Positions 17,589-25,808 of a stretch of DNA of 64,000 nucleotides are shown here, piece after piece. The position numbers and the translations under genes were made by a program. Position 1 is the first letter of the stretch. Every line of letters begins with the position of its first letter. The stretch comes from Amycolatopsis roodepoortensis (GTDB lineage Bacteria; Actinomycetota; Actinomycetes; Mycobacteriales; Pseudonocardiaceae), in the NCBI RefSeq assembly GCF_014873915.1, contig NZ_JADBEJ010000008.1, positions 248,001 through 312,000 of the forward strand, given 5' to 3'. The notes beneath the pieces were generated by a model. The model saw nothing but the letters and a program-made list of their open reading frames with translations. It was not told the DNA's origin and made no database searches.

Positions 17589-17912
17589 ATGGCCAACACC
17601 GTGACGGTGACCGACAAGACGTTCGTCGACGACGTGCTGACGAGCGAGAAGCCCGTCCTGGTCGACTTCTGGGCGACCTGGTGCGGTCCGTGCAAGATGG
17701 TCGCCCCGGTGCTCGAGGAGATCGCGGCGGAGAACGGCGAAAAGCTGACCGTCGCGAAGCTCGACATCGACGCCAACCCGAACACTGCGCGTGACTACCA
17801 GGTGATGTCGATCCCGACGCTGATCCTGTTCCAGGGCGGCAAGCCCGTGAAGCAGATCGTCGGCGCCAAGCCGAAGGCCGCGCTGCTGTCGGACCTCGCC
17901 GACGTCCTCTGA
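17589..17912 (+). CDS. trxA: Thioredoxin
   Basis: A 107-residue thioredoxin with the active site WATWCGPCK at residues about 28-36 and the cis-proline loop SIPTLILF. Reduced by the TrxB encoded just upstream. ATG start with AAGGAGA seven bases upstream. A hairpin with flanking T bases follows, so trxA probably ends the operon. Confidence 0.97.
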   Translation: MANTVTVTDKTFVDDVLTSEKPVLVDFWATWCGPCKMVAPVLEEIAAENGEKLTVAKLDIDANPNTARDYQVMSIPTLILFQGGKPVKQIVGAKPKAALLSDLADVL

Positions 17913-17929
17913 TCTCGCGTTTCACCTGC

Positions 17930-17963
17930 CGAAACCCGGGGCCTGCCCAGGCTCCGGGTTTCG
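17930..17963 (+). terminator. Hairpin terminator after trxA
   Basis: CGAAACCCGG at 17930-17939 pairs with CCGGGTTTCG at 17954-17963, 17 bases after the trxA stop. Confidence 0.75.
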
Positions 17964-18163
17964 TCGTCACGGGGAATGGGTAGATTTCTCCGTTACGGGA
18001 ACGCCTGGACGAGTTCCACGAACGGGCACTTGACGCACCGACCGGGCCTCCGCGCTCACCGAGAGTTCACAGGGCACAATAGAGCACCGGGGTTCGCCCC
18101 GCAGGGTTTTCATAGTCGTGCATCGAGCTCGATCGGTGCCCCAAAGGGAAGAGCGAGGAGTGC

Positions 18164-19312
18164 ATGCGGGTACTCCGCCGCGGTGACGCCGGACCGGACG
18201 TCGCCGAGATCAGGTCCACGCTGGCGGCGATGGAGCTGCTCCCGCCGGTGACCGAATCCGGGGAGTACGAGGTCTTCGACACGGCGATGGAACATGCCGT
18301 GCGGGCGTTCCAGCAGCGCCGTGGGCTCATCACCGACGGTCTGGTGGGTCCGGCCACCTATCAGGCGCTTCGCGGCGCCGGCTTCCATCTCGGCAGCCGG
18401 CCGCTGACCTACATGTTCTCCGCGCCCATGCAGGGCGACGACGTTTTCGCGCTCCAGGAGCGGCTGACCGAGCTCGGCTTCGACGCCGGCCGCCCGGACG
18501 GGCACTTCGGTCCCCAGACCGAGCGCGCGCTCAAGACCTTCCAGCGCGACATGCGCCTGGTCGCCGACGGTATGTGCGGCCCGGCCACCATCCGTGAGCT
18601 GCACCGGCTCTCTTCGCCGCGCGCCCGCGGCGGCCGCCCCGTCTTCCTGCGCGAGCAGGAGCAGGTGCGGCAGGCGGGCCCCCGGCTGCGCGGCAAGCGC
18701 ATCGTGATCGACCCGGGGCACGGCGGCGAGGACCTCGGGGTCGTGGCCGGCGGCCTGCGTGAGGCGGACATCGCCTGGGATCTGGCGCGGCGGCTCGAAG
18801 GCCGGATGCAGGCCACGGGCATGGAGGCGCTGATCTCGCGCGGCCCGAACCAGAGCCCGAGCGAGGGCGACAGGGCGAAGTTCGCGAACGAGGCGGGCGC
18901 CGACCTGTTCCTTTCGCTGCACAACGACAAGAACCCCTCGCCCAAGGCGCAGGGGGTCGCGAGCTTCCACTTCGGCACCGGCAACGGCACCACGTCGACC
19001 GTCGGTGAGCTGCTGGCGGGCTTCATCCAGCGCGAGCTGGCCGCCCGCACCGGCATGCTCGACTGCCGCACGCACTACAAGACCTGGGAGATCTTCACCC
19101 GCACCCGCTGCCCGGCGGTGCGGATCGAGATCGGCTACCTGACCAACCCGGAGGACAGCCGCAAACTGGCGGACCCGGCTTTCCGCGACGTCGTCGCCGA
19201 AGGCATCCTGGTCGCCGTGAAGCGCCTGTACCTCCTCGGCGAAGGGGACCAGCCGACCGGCACGTTCACCTTCGCGGACGTGCTGGCCCACGAGCTCGCC
19301 AAAGCGGAGTAG
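18164..19312 (+). CDS. cwlM: N-acetylmuramoyl-L-alanine amidase family protein CwlM
   Basis: A 382-residue protein with two peptidoglycan-binding repeats (about 1-65 and 85-150) and a C-terminal amidase_3 domain. Zinc-site and catalytic positions are retained: DPGHGGED (His), LREADIAW (Glu), SLHND (His), RIEIGYLTN (Glu). No signal peptide is visible, in line with mycobacterial CwlM (Rv3915), a cytoplasmic protein that, once phosphorylated by PknB, stimulates MurA. The C-terminal tail contains the threonine-rich GTFTFADVLA stretch where the mycobacterial phosphosite lies. Start ATG follows GAGGAG. Confidence 0.9.
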   Translation: MRVLRRGDAGPDVAEIRSTLAAMELLPPVTESGEYEVFDTAMEHAVRAFQQRRGLITDGLVGPATYQALRGAGFHLGSRPLTYMFSAPMQGDDVFALQERLTELGFDAGRPDGHFGPQTERALKTFQRDMRLVADGMCGPATIRELHRLSSPRARGGRPVFLREQEQVRQAGPRLRGKRIVIDPGHGGEDLGVVAGGLREADIAWDLARRLEGRMQATGMEALISRGPNQSPSEGDRAKFANEAGADLFLSLHNDKNPSPKAQGVASFHFGTGNGTTSTVGELLAGFIQRELAARTGMLDCRTHYKTWEIFTRTRCPAVRIEIGYLTNPEDSRKLADPAFRDVVAEGILVAVKRLYLLGEGDQPTGTFTFADVLAHELAKAE

Positions 19313-19467
19313 CCAGTCCTCCACAGCCGCACGCGGGCGCACACCTCACTGTCGATGCCCTCGGCACAACCGGTTGTGTGCCCCCTCGCCCGAGCACGCC
19401 ACCCCTAGCTCCACCCCGGCGCGCAGCCCCCGCCCTTCCCGGGGGGCGTCCCCAGGTCCAGCCTACC

Positions 19468-19529
19468 CATCCACAGATTTTCCACCGCTCCTATCAGCGA
19501 TCTGTGGATAACTCGGCGGGTTACCCACA
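19468..19529. promoter_or_regulatory. DnaA-box-like cluster between cwlM and GNAT gene
   Basis: The 288-bp gap after cwlM holds CATCCACAG at 19468-19476, TGTGGATAA at 19503-19511 (reverse complement of the perfect box TTATCCACA), and TTACCCACA at 19521-19529. No gene is visible in this gap. The boxes lie about 12 kb from oriC and may titrate DnaA or regulate a neighbour; the function is inference. Confidence 0.55.
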
Positions 19530-19600
19530 GCTGTCCCCAGGCCGGGGGATGGCTGCTGCGCGCGCTCTGGAACTCTGCTAAAGCGGGGGACGAAAGAAGG

Positions 19601-20245
19601 TCAGGCGCGGCCCATGCTCGGCTCGGCCGTCGTGATGGAGACCTGGCCGAGCAGCCGCTCGAGGGCCGCCTCCACGTCTTCCTTCCATGAGATCGCCGAT
19701 CGCAGTTCCAGTCGCAGCCGCGGCCACCGCGGATGCGGCCGCACGGTCTTGAACCCGACGCTCTGCAGGAACGCGGCGGGCAGGACACAACTGTGCCCGC
19801 CGTCCGGATCGGTCTCGTCGGGCTTGGCGTCCCCGAACGCTTCGATCGCGCGGACACCGCGTTTGGTGAGGTCCTTGGCGACGGCCTGCACCAGCATCCG
19901 GCCGAGGCCGCCGCCCTGGAATTCGGGAAGCACCTGGAAGGCGGTCAGCAGGACCGCGTCGGGACCAGGGGGCGAAGTCGGGAAGGCCAGCGAGCGCGGC
20001 ACGGCGTTCGGCGGCGCGTAGAGCACGAAACCGACGGGCAGGGTGTCGCTGTAGACGATCCGGCCGCAGGAACCCCACTCCAGCAGCACGCTGGAGACCC
20101 AGGCTTCCTTCTCGACCTCTGTCGCGCCGTATTCCTCCGCCTGCGCCTTCATATGCGGCGCCAGCTCCCAGTACACGCAGCGGCGGCAGCTCTTGGGCAG
20201 GTGTTCGAGGTTGTCCAGGGTTACGCCCACGACGCGACGCGACAC
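19601..20245 (-). CDS. GNAT family N-acetyltransferase
   Basis: A 214-residue protein with an acetyl-CoA binding segment of GNAT type (VLPEFQGGGLGRMLVQAVAKD, residues about 110-130). Near the N-terminus is LPKSCRRCVYWE, a Cys pair conserved in the actinobacterial group at this locus (Rv3916c position). The GTG at 20245 is chosen because GGGAGGT stands seven bases upstream; longer starts at 20251 or 20272 are less well placed. The acetyl acceptor is unknown. It faces cwlM and points away from the aminotransferase gene. Confidence 0.8.
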   Translation of the reverse strand: MSRRVVGVTLDNLEHLPKSCRRCVYWELAPHMKAQAEEYGATEVEKEAWVSSVLLEWGSCGRIVYSDTLPVGFVLYAPPNAVPRSLAFPTSPPGPDAVLLTAFQVLPEFQGGGLGRMLVQAVAKDLTKRGVRAIEAFGDAKPDETDPDGGHSCVLPAAFLQSVGFKTVRPHPRWPRLRLELRSAISWKEDVEAALERLLGQVSITTAEPSMGRA

Positions 20246-20429
20246 AGACAAACCTCCCTGAATGAAGATCACCCGACGCGGCCTTGTCCCGAGCAGGGCT
20301 CACCGAAGGGGTCCGGTCCCGAGGATAGGCCGATGTGATGAACACCGAAAGGCCAGGGCCCCTCAAGGGAGGGTGGTTACACTCGATGGAACTACCAGTC
20401 GGTAGCGACTATGTCCACTTCGAAGCCGG

Positions 20430-21761
20430 GTGAAGCGCCTGATGACCGAGAACCGCCCTGTCCGGCCGGAACCCGGCCGACACAACCTCGACCCTCATCT
20501 CGACCGCTACGCCGCGCGTACGGCCGGGATGACTGCTTCCGAGATCAGGGCCTTGTTCGCGGTGGCCAGTCGCCCCGAGGTGGTGTCGCTCGCCGGCGGG
20601 ATGCCGAACCTCGCGGCGCTCCCGTTGGACACGCTGTCCGCGCAGGTCGGCGAGCTCATCGCCAAGGAAGGCCTGGTCGCGCTCCAGTACGGTTCCGCGC
20701 ACGGCGTCCCGGCGCTGCGCGAGCAGATCTGCGAAATCATGGCGCTCGAAGGCATCAAGGCCCACCCGGACGACGTCGTCGTGACGGTCGGCTCCCAGAT
20801 GGGGCTCGACATGGTCACCCGGCTGTTCTGCGATCCGGGTGACGTCATCATCGCCGAGGGCCCGTCGTACGTCGGCGCGCTCGGCTCGTTCGCCGCGTAC
20901 CAGGCGGACGTCGTCCACGTCGCGATGGACGACCACGGCCTGGTCCCCGAAGGGCTCCGTGCCGCGCTCGCGGAAACGCGGAAAGCGGGCCGCCGGGTCA
21001 AATTCCTCTACACGATCCCGAACTTCCACAACCCCGGCGGCGTCACGCTGGCCGTCGAGCGGCGCGCGGAGATCGTGGAGATCTGCCGCGAGAACGACAT
21101 CCTCATCGTCGAGGACAACCCGTACGGGCTGCTCGGCTTCAGCGGGCAGACGTATCCCGCGCTCCGCTCGATCGACCCCGACAACGTCGTTTACCTGGGC
21201 TCTTTCTCGAAGACCTTCGCTTCAGGCCTGCGGGTCGGCTGGGTGCTCGCGCCGCACGCCGTCCGGGAGAAACTCGTGCTCGCGGCCGAGTCCGCGACGC
21301 TTTGTCCGCCGACGCTTAACCAGTTGATCGTGTCGCGATACCTCGCGACGCACGACTGGATGGGTCAGATCAAGACGTTCCGCGAGAACTACCGGGAGCG
21401 CCGGGACGCGATCCTGTCCGCGCTCGATCAGCACATGCCGGCCGGCTGCAGCTGGACCAAACCCGATGGCGGTTTCTACGTCTGGATGACCGTGCCCGAA
21501 GGCGTGGACACGAAGGCGATGTTGCCGAGGGCGGTCACGGCCCGCGTCGCATACGCCTCCGGAACCGGTTTCTACGCCGACGGTTTCGGCAGCAGACAGC
21601 TCCGGCTTTCCTACTGTTACCCGACGCCCGAGCGGATCCGCGAAGGCGTCCGGCGGCTCGCCGCGGTGCTCGAGTCCGAAATGGACTTGGCGCGTACCTT
21701 CGGTAACGTGAGCCCACGCTCGATCTCGGGGCCGCAGAACCCCTCTCCGGACACGGTCTGA
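20430..21761 (+). CDS. PLP-dependent aminotransferase (class I/II)
   Basis: A 443-residue fold-type I aminotransferase. The PLP lysine is in GSFSKTFASGLRVGW (about residue 257), with IPNFHNPGG and VEDNPYGLL for cofactor binding. It resembles LysN/2-aminoadipate-type and MocR-like aminotransferase domains but has no N-terminal helix-turn-helix. A GTG at 20430 or an ATG at 20442 (MTENRP) could be the start; neither has a strong ribosome site. It is followed 36 bases later by a Ddl-like gene, so the pair may act in one pathway. The amino acid substrate cannot be read from the sequence. Confidence 0.85.
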   Translation: MKRLMTENRPVRPEPGRHNLDPHLDRYAARTAGMTASEIRALFAVASRPEVVSLAGGMPNLAALPLDTLSAQVGELIAKEGLVALQYGSAHGVPALREQICEIMALEGIKAHPDDVVVTVGSQMGLDMVTRLFCDPGDVIIAEGPSYVGALGSFAAYQADVVHVAMDDHGLVPEGLRAALAETRKAGRRVKFLYTIPNFHNPGGVTLAVERRAEIVEICRENDILIVEDNPYGLLGFSGQTYPALRSIDPDNVVYLGSFSKTFASGLRVGWVLAPHAVREKLVLAAESATLCPPTLNQLIVSRYLATHDWMGQIKTFRENYRERRDAILSALDQHMPAGCSWTKPDGGFYVWMTVPEGVDTKAMLPRAVTARVAYASGTGFYADGFGSRQLRLSYCYPTPERIREGVRRLAAVLESEMDLARTFGNVSPRSISGPQNPSPDTV

Positions 21762-21797
21762 TCGGCCGGACGTCCCCAAGCACAAAAGGAGTCCTCG

Positions 21798-22748
21798 GTG
21801 GTCGACCGCACCGTTGCCGTACTCGCAGGCGGACTTTCCCACGAACGCGATGTCTCTCTCCGCTCCGGGCGCCGGCTCTCGGTCGCGTTGCGGGCCGAAG
21901 GTCTCATCGTCGAGGAGTGGGACACCGACGCGGGGCTGCTCGAACGCCTTCGCACCCAGCGCCCGGACGCGGCCATCGTCGCCCTTCACGGTGGTGAAGG
22001 GGAAAATGGCGCGGTGCAGACGGTGCTGGAGATGCTCGACGTGCCCTACGTCGGCACCAGTTCGCAGGGCTGCCGGCGCGCGTGGGACAAGCCGACGGCC
22101 AAGGCGCTCGTCGCCGACGCGGGCTTCACCACGCCGGACTGGGTCGTGCTGCCGCACAGCACCTTCCGTGAACTCGGCGCGCAGGCCGTGCTCGACTCGA
22201 TGGTCGACACGCTGGGTCTGCCCATGATCCTCAAGCCGGACCAGGGCGGTTCGGCGCTGGGCGCCCAGGTGGTCAAGGAAGCCGCCGAAATGCCCGGCGC
22301 GATGGTCGGCTGCTTCGCTTACGGCGACACGGTTCTCGCGGAGAAGTTCGTATCCGGCGTTGAGGTGGCCGTGACGGTCATCGAAGGCGAAGAAGGCCCC
22401 GAGGCCCTGCCCGCGGTCGAAATCGTGCCTGAGAGCGGCGTGTACGACTACAAAGCCCGCTACACCGCCGGGCTGACCGACTTCTTCACCCCCGCGAGGA
22501 TTCCTGACGACGCCGCCAAGGCGGTCAGCGAGCTGGCCGTCGCCGTCCACCGGCAACTCGGGCTTCGCGACATCTCCCGCACCGACGCCGTGGTCGGCGA
22601 AGACGGCACGGTCTACTTCCTCGCGGTGAACCTGTCGCCGGGCCTGACCGAGACTTCGATCGTCCCGGTGGCGATCGAGGCGTCCGGGGCCACTCTCGGA
22701 TCGGTCTTCGCCGGCCTCGTCGGACGGGCGATTTCCCGCAAGAGCTGA
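21798..22748 (+). CDS. D-alanine-D-alanine ligase-like ATP-grasp protein lacking a metal ligand
   Basis: A 316-residue ATP-grasp protein with Ddl architecture: VLAGGLSHERDVSLRSG at the N-terminus, VALHGGEGENGAVQ, ILKPDQGGSALG, the aspartate in RTDAV, and a C-terminal segment FLAVNLSPGLTETS. In true Ddl enzymes this last segment reads EVN or EAN, the Glu being an Mg ligand. Here it is Ala (GCG), while the Asn and the PG-T-TS motif remain. Activity may be altered or lost. It follows an aminotransferase and ends at a bidirectional terminator. A housekeeping ddl gene is presumably elsewhere. Confidence 0.8.
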   Translation: MVDRTVAVLAGGLSHERDVSLRSGRRLSVALRAEGLIVEEWDTDAGLLERLRTQRPDAAIVALHGGEGENGAVQTVLEMLDVPYVGTSSQGCRRAWDKPTAKALVADAGFTTPDWVVLPHSTFRELGAQAVLDSMVDTLGLPMILKPDQGGSALGAQVVKEAAEMPGAMVGCFAYGDTVLAEKFVSGVEVAVTVIEGEEGPEALPAVEIVPESGVYDYKARYTAGLTDFFTPARIPDDAAKAVSELAVAVHRQLGLRDISRTDAVVGEDGTVYFLAVNLSPGLTETSIVPVAIEASGATLGSVFAGLVGRAISRKS

Positions 22749-22761
22749 ATCGGATTCACGG

Positions 22762-22797
22762 AAGGGGACTTGCCCAGCGTGGGCGAGTCCCCTTTTC
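22762..22797. terminator. Bidirectional terminator between convergent genes
   Basis: AAGGGGACTTGCCCA at 22762-22776 pairs with TGGGCGAGTCCCCTT at 22780-22794 and is followed by TTCC. It sits between the Ddl-like gene and the opposing small gene. Confidence 0.85.
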
Positions 22798-23184
22798 CTA
22801 TCGCCGGGCCACGACGACGATCTGGTGCTCGTCCTCGTAGACGATCTGTCCCGGGTTCGCCGACCAGACGGTTTCACACAGAACTTCGTGCGTCTCCAGG
22901 ATCGACAGATAGCCATCGACTCGCTCGATGAAGACGCGAGCGGTCGCCTTGAACCACGCCGCGGCCCCTGGGTTGACCTCCGCGTCGTAGACGCTCGGAT
23001 CGGCGTGCGCGGGATTGATGAAGTTCGCGTCGTACCAGTCGTTGTTCGTCCGGCGGAACGCTTCCTGCTCGGCGGTGAGGCGACCGGCGCGAGCGAGCCC
23101 GTTGACGAGACCGAAGACCCCGGTGAAGTTCCCTCGTTCATCGCGGGTCGGACTCTGGAAGCGGACGAAGGGGAGGCCGGTCAT
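22798..23184 (-). CDS. Conserved hypothetical protein
   Basis: A 128-residue soluble protein with no membrane segment or signal. Distinctive segments are FGLVNGLARAGRLTAEQ, NNDWYDANF, PGAAAWFKATA and PGQIVYEDEHQIVV; similar proteins occur widely in actinobacteria as uncharacterised proteins. The ATG at 23184 overlaps the stop of the preceding HAD-like gene by four bases, indicating coupled translation. Function unknown. Confidence 0.7.
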   Translation of the reverse strand: MTGLPFVRFQSPTRDERGNFTGVFGLVNGLARAGRLTAEQEAFRRTNNDWYDANFINPAHADPSVYDAEVNPGAAAWFKATARVFIERVDGYLSILETHEVLCETVWSANPGQIVYEDEHQIVVVARR

Positions 23185-23612
23185 CGCCGGGGCCATCCAC
23201 GCACCCACGACAACAGCTCTTCGTCGCGCAGGGAGCCGATCACGACATCGGCGGAGAAGTCCTGACGCTTCGACGCGGGGGGCTCGAACGCCAACGCGTC
23301 GACGGGAACGGCCCCAAGCGAAGTACAAGCGGTCGGGTACATCTCCGGATCGGGCTTCGGTGCGGTCACCTCCTCGGCGGCCAGTTTCACGGGAAACATC
23401 TCCGAAAGCCCACCGCGAACGAGCGCGGCTTCGAGGAGCGCCCGGTGCGAGTTGCTCGCGACGGCGACCGGGACGGCGGCGGCGGTCAGTTCCACCAACT
23501 CACGTGCGCCGGGCATCGCCTCCGCTTTCGCGATGACGACTTCGGTCACCAACCTCAGCAACTCGTCCGCGATCTCCGCGCCGCCCTCGGGTTCGCCGAA
23601 CGCCTCCGTCAT
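23181..23612 (-). pseudogene. Eroded HAD-family hydrolase, body fragment
   Basis: The 143-residue product resembles the middle of a beta-phosphoglucomutase-like HAD hydrolase: MPGARELVELTAA, VAVASNSHRALLEAAL (motif II), AAEEVTAPKPDPEMY (motif III lysine). The catalytic DxDGT motif is absent. The motif IV region reads LAFEPPASKRQD, as if the usual acidic segment and the following helix had been deleted before ADVVIGSLRDEELL. The N-terminal part lies in a separate short frame just upstream. The gene looks inactivated by several small deletions, although its frame remains open and overlaps the next gene. Confidence 0.6.
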
Positions 23613-23716
23613 CGCGCCGGCGGCGGGCCGAAGTGCAGACCTCGCCAGGCGAACAGTTCGGTCTCGGCGACGAAGACGACCGCGCCCGGATTTCGACCGC
23701 CAAAACGCGTGTTCAC
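23609..23716 (-). pseudogene. N-terminal remnant of the same HAD-family gene
   Basis: A 35-residue frame from a GTG reads GAVVFVAETELFAWRGLHFG. HAD hydrolases normally read AVVFDLDGVL-ETE here; five codons carrying the nucleophile Asp appear to be missing. Its TGA overlaps the ATG of the body fragment. I read it as the displaced N-terminus of one decayed gene. Confidence 0.5.
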
Positions 23717-23801
23717 ACTTGCCCCCAGTTCAAGCACGCACCGTCATCGAACCATCAGCACTCAGCAATCGTCACCGTGACAAAACGACCCGGGGTGATC
23801 C

Positions 23802-24818
23802 CTAATCGGTTTCACGTGTCTGATTTGCCTGATTTTGGTCCATCAGCGCGACGATGCGTTCAAGATCGTCGACCGACCCGAATTCGAGCGTGATCCGCCC
23901 CTTGCGCCGCCCCAAGTCGACCTTCACGCGAGTGTCGAACCGGTCCGAAAGCCGGTTCGCCAGTTCCTGAAGACCGGGAGCCTGGATCGGCTTGCGGGGA
24001 GCGGGCTTCGGCTTGGCCGGCTTCTCGCTCTTCTTGAGCGTGACGGCTTCCTCGGTCGCGCGAACCGACATGCCTTCCGCGACGATCCGGGCGGCCAGCT
24101 CTTCCTGACTGTCGGCGTCCTCGAGGGAGAGCAGCGCCCGCGCGTGGCCCGCCGAAAGCACCCCGGCCGCGACCCGGCGCTGGACCGCGAGGGGGAGTTT
24201 GAGCAAGCGGATCGTGTTCGTGATGACCGGCCGGCTGCGCCCGATCCGGCCCGCCAGCTCCTCGTGCGTGACCGCGAATTCGTCGAGCAGTTGCTGATAC
24301 GCGGCGGCCTCTTCGAGCGGGTTGAGCTGAACGCGGTGGATGTTCTCGAGCAGCGCGTCGCGCAGCATCGCCTCGTCGGCGGTCTGGCGAACGATCGCCG
24401 GGATCGCCTCCAGCTCCGCCAGCTGGGAGGCACGCAGGCGCCGCTCGCCCATGACGAGTTCGTACTCGTCGGTGCCGAGCTCCCGGACCACGATGGGCTG
24501 CATGAGCCCGAACTCGCGGATCGAGTGCTCCAGCTCGTTGAGCGCGTCCTCGTCGAAGACCTGCCGCGGCTGCTTCGGGTTCGGCTTGATCTGGCTGACC
24601 GGCACCTCACGGTAGACCGCGCCGGCGACCGTTCCACCGTGCGAACCGGCCGCGCCGTTGGCCGCGAACCAGCCCTTGTCGTCCGGCCCCGCGGGCTTGC
24701 TCGCGGGCGCGGACGGGACGGGGGAGCCGTTCTCGGCGGGTGCCGCCGAACCCGGCGGCGGGCCCGTGGGGATCAGGGCGGCGAGCCCGCGCCCGAGCCC
24801 CCCTCTGCGCTCGCTCAT
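23802..24818 (-). CDS. parB: Chromosome partitioning protein ParB
   Basis: A 338-residue ParB, a CTP-dependent clamp that loads at parS. Order: short N-terminal ParA-interacting segment (RRGGLGRGLAALIP), Pro/Ala linker, ParB/Srx domain with the CTP-binding GERRLRA motif and ENIHRVQLNPLEEA, the helix-turn-helix (THEELAGRIGRSRPVITNTIRLLKLP), then a C-terminal dimer domain. The ATG start overlaps the parA stop by four bases. An imperfect parS-like site covers the last codons. Confidence 0.96.
   Translation of the reverse strand: MSERRGGLGRGLAALIPTGPPPGSAAPAENGSPVPSAPASKPAGPDDKGWFAANGAAGSHGGTVAGAVYREVPVSQIKPNPKQPRQVFDEDALNELEHSIREFGLMQPIVVRELGTDEYELVMGERRLRASQLAELEAIPAIVRQTADEAMLRDALLENIHRVQLNPLEEAAAYQQLLDEFAVTHEELAGRIGRSRPVITNTIRLLKLPLAVQRRVAAGVLSAGHARALLSLEDADSQEELAARIVAEGMSVRATEEAVTLKKSEKPAKPKPAPRKPIQAPGLQELANRLSDRFDTRVKVDLGRRKGRITLEFGSVDDLERIVALMDQNQANQTRETD
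23809..23822. other. Imperfect parS-like site at parB 3' end
   Basis: GTTTCACGTG followed by TCTG preserves the left arm and centre of the parS consensus GTTTCACGTGAAAC but not the right arm. It overlaps the end of parB, near genuine sites. Confidence 0.4.
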
Positions 24819-25744
24819 GCCGTACCGCTCCTTTCCTTCATCTCCACCCCGCGTTGCGCGATCTCCTTGGCCGCGTCCACGTAACTCATCGCACCCCGGG
24901 AACCGGGGTCGTACGCGAGGACCGTCTGCCCGTATCCGGGGGCCTCGGAGACCTTCACGCTGCGCGGGATCACCGTCTTGAGAACAGTGTCCCCGAAGTG
25001 GTTCCGGACCTCGTTCGTCACCTGATCGGCCAGCTTCGTCCGGCCGTCGTACATGGTGAGCAGGATCGTGGAGACGCTCAGCTCGCGGTTCAGGTGCGCC
25101 TGGACGAGCTCGATGTTGCTCAGCAGCTGACCCAGACCTTCGAGCGCGTAGTACTCGCACTGGATCGGGATCAGCACCTCCTGCGCGGCGACCATCGCGT
25201 TGACGGTCAGCAGGCCGAGCGACGGCGGGCAGTCGATGAAGACGTAGTCGACGCCGATCTCGTCGAGGATCTCGGACGACAGCGCCTCCTTGAGCCGCAT
25301 CTCGCGGGACGCCATGGAGACGAGTTCGATCTCGGCACCGGCGAGGTCGATGGTCGCGGGCACGCAGTAGAGGTTGGGCGACTGCTCGCTCTGAGCCGCG
25401 GCCTCGGCGAGCGACACCTCGCCGATCAGCACCTCGTAGATCGACGGCGTGCCGGAGCGGTGGTCGATGTCGAGCGCGGTGCTCGCGTTGCCCTGGGGGT
25501 CGAGGTCGATCACGAGCGTCTTGAGCCCGTGGACGGCCAGGGCGGCGGCGAGGTTCACCGTGCTCGTCGTCTTGCCGACGCCGCCCTTCTGGTTGGCGAC
25601 CGTCAGCACTCGCCGGCGGTTCGGCCGGGGGAGCGCACCCTCCTTGGGATGCAGCACGCTGGCGGCGCGGACGGCTTCTTCGGCGATGGGCGTCCAGCCG
25701 AGTTCCTGGCCGGCGCTCGCAGGGTCGGACGGCGGGGGAGTCAC
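24815..25744 (-). CDS. parA: Chromosome partitioning ATPase ParA
   Basis: A 309-residue Walker-type ATPase that drives origin segregation with ParB. The deviant Walker A reads ANQKGGVGKTT (about residues 50-60), Walker A' is DLDPQGNAS, Walker B is VDYVFIDCPPS. A GTG at 25744 gives a 45-residue N-terminal extension typical of actinobacterial ParA. The gene lies 47 bases after a parS site and overlaps parB. Confidence 0.96.
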   Translation of the reverse strand: MTPPPSDPASAGQELGWTPIAEEAVRAASVLHPKEGALPRPNRRRVLTVANQKGGVGKTTSTVNLAAALAVHGLKTLVIDLDPQGNASTALDIDHRSGTPSIYEVLIGEVSLAEAAAQSEQSPNLYCVPATIDLAGAEIELVSMASREMRLKEALSSEILDEIGVDYVFIDCPPSLGLLTVNAMVAAQEVLIPIQCEYYALEGLGQLLSNIELVQAHLNRELSVSTILLTMYDGRTKLADQVTNEVRNHFGDTVLKTVIPRSVKVSEAPGYGQTVLAYDPGSRGAMSYVDAAKEIAQRGVEMKERSGTA

Positions 25745-25790
25745 CGGTCTCGAGCCTCCTCTGTATTGGACGTGGGAGTCGTTCTGCGTT

Positions 25791-25804
25791 GTTTCACGTG
25801 GAAC
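25791..25804. other. parS centromere site
   Basis: GTTTCACGTGGAAC, one mismatch from the perfect palindrome GTTTCACGTGAAAC, in the 64-bp gap between rsmG and parA. ParB is expected to load here. Confidence 0.88.
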
Positions 25805-25808
25805 CGGT

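Noticed and set aside
17976..18251. A 91-codon frame between trxA and cwlM
   Set aside because: It overlaps the cwlM start in another frame and has no motif or plausible ribosome site.
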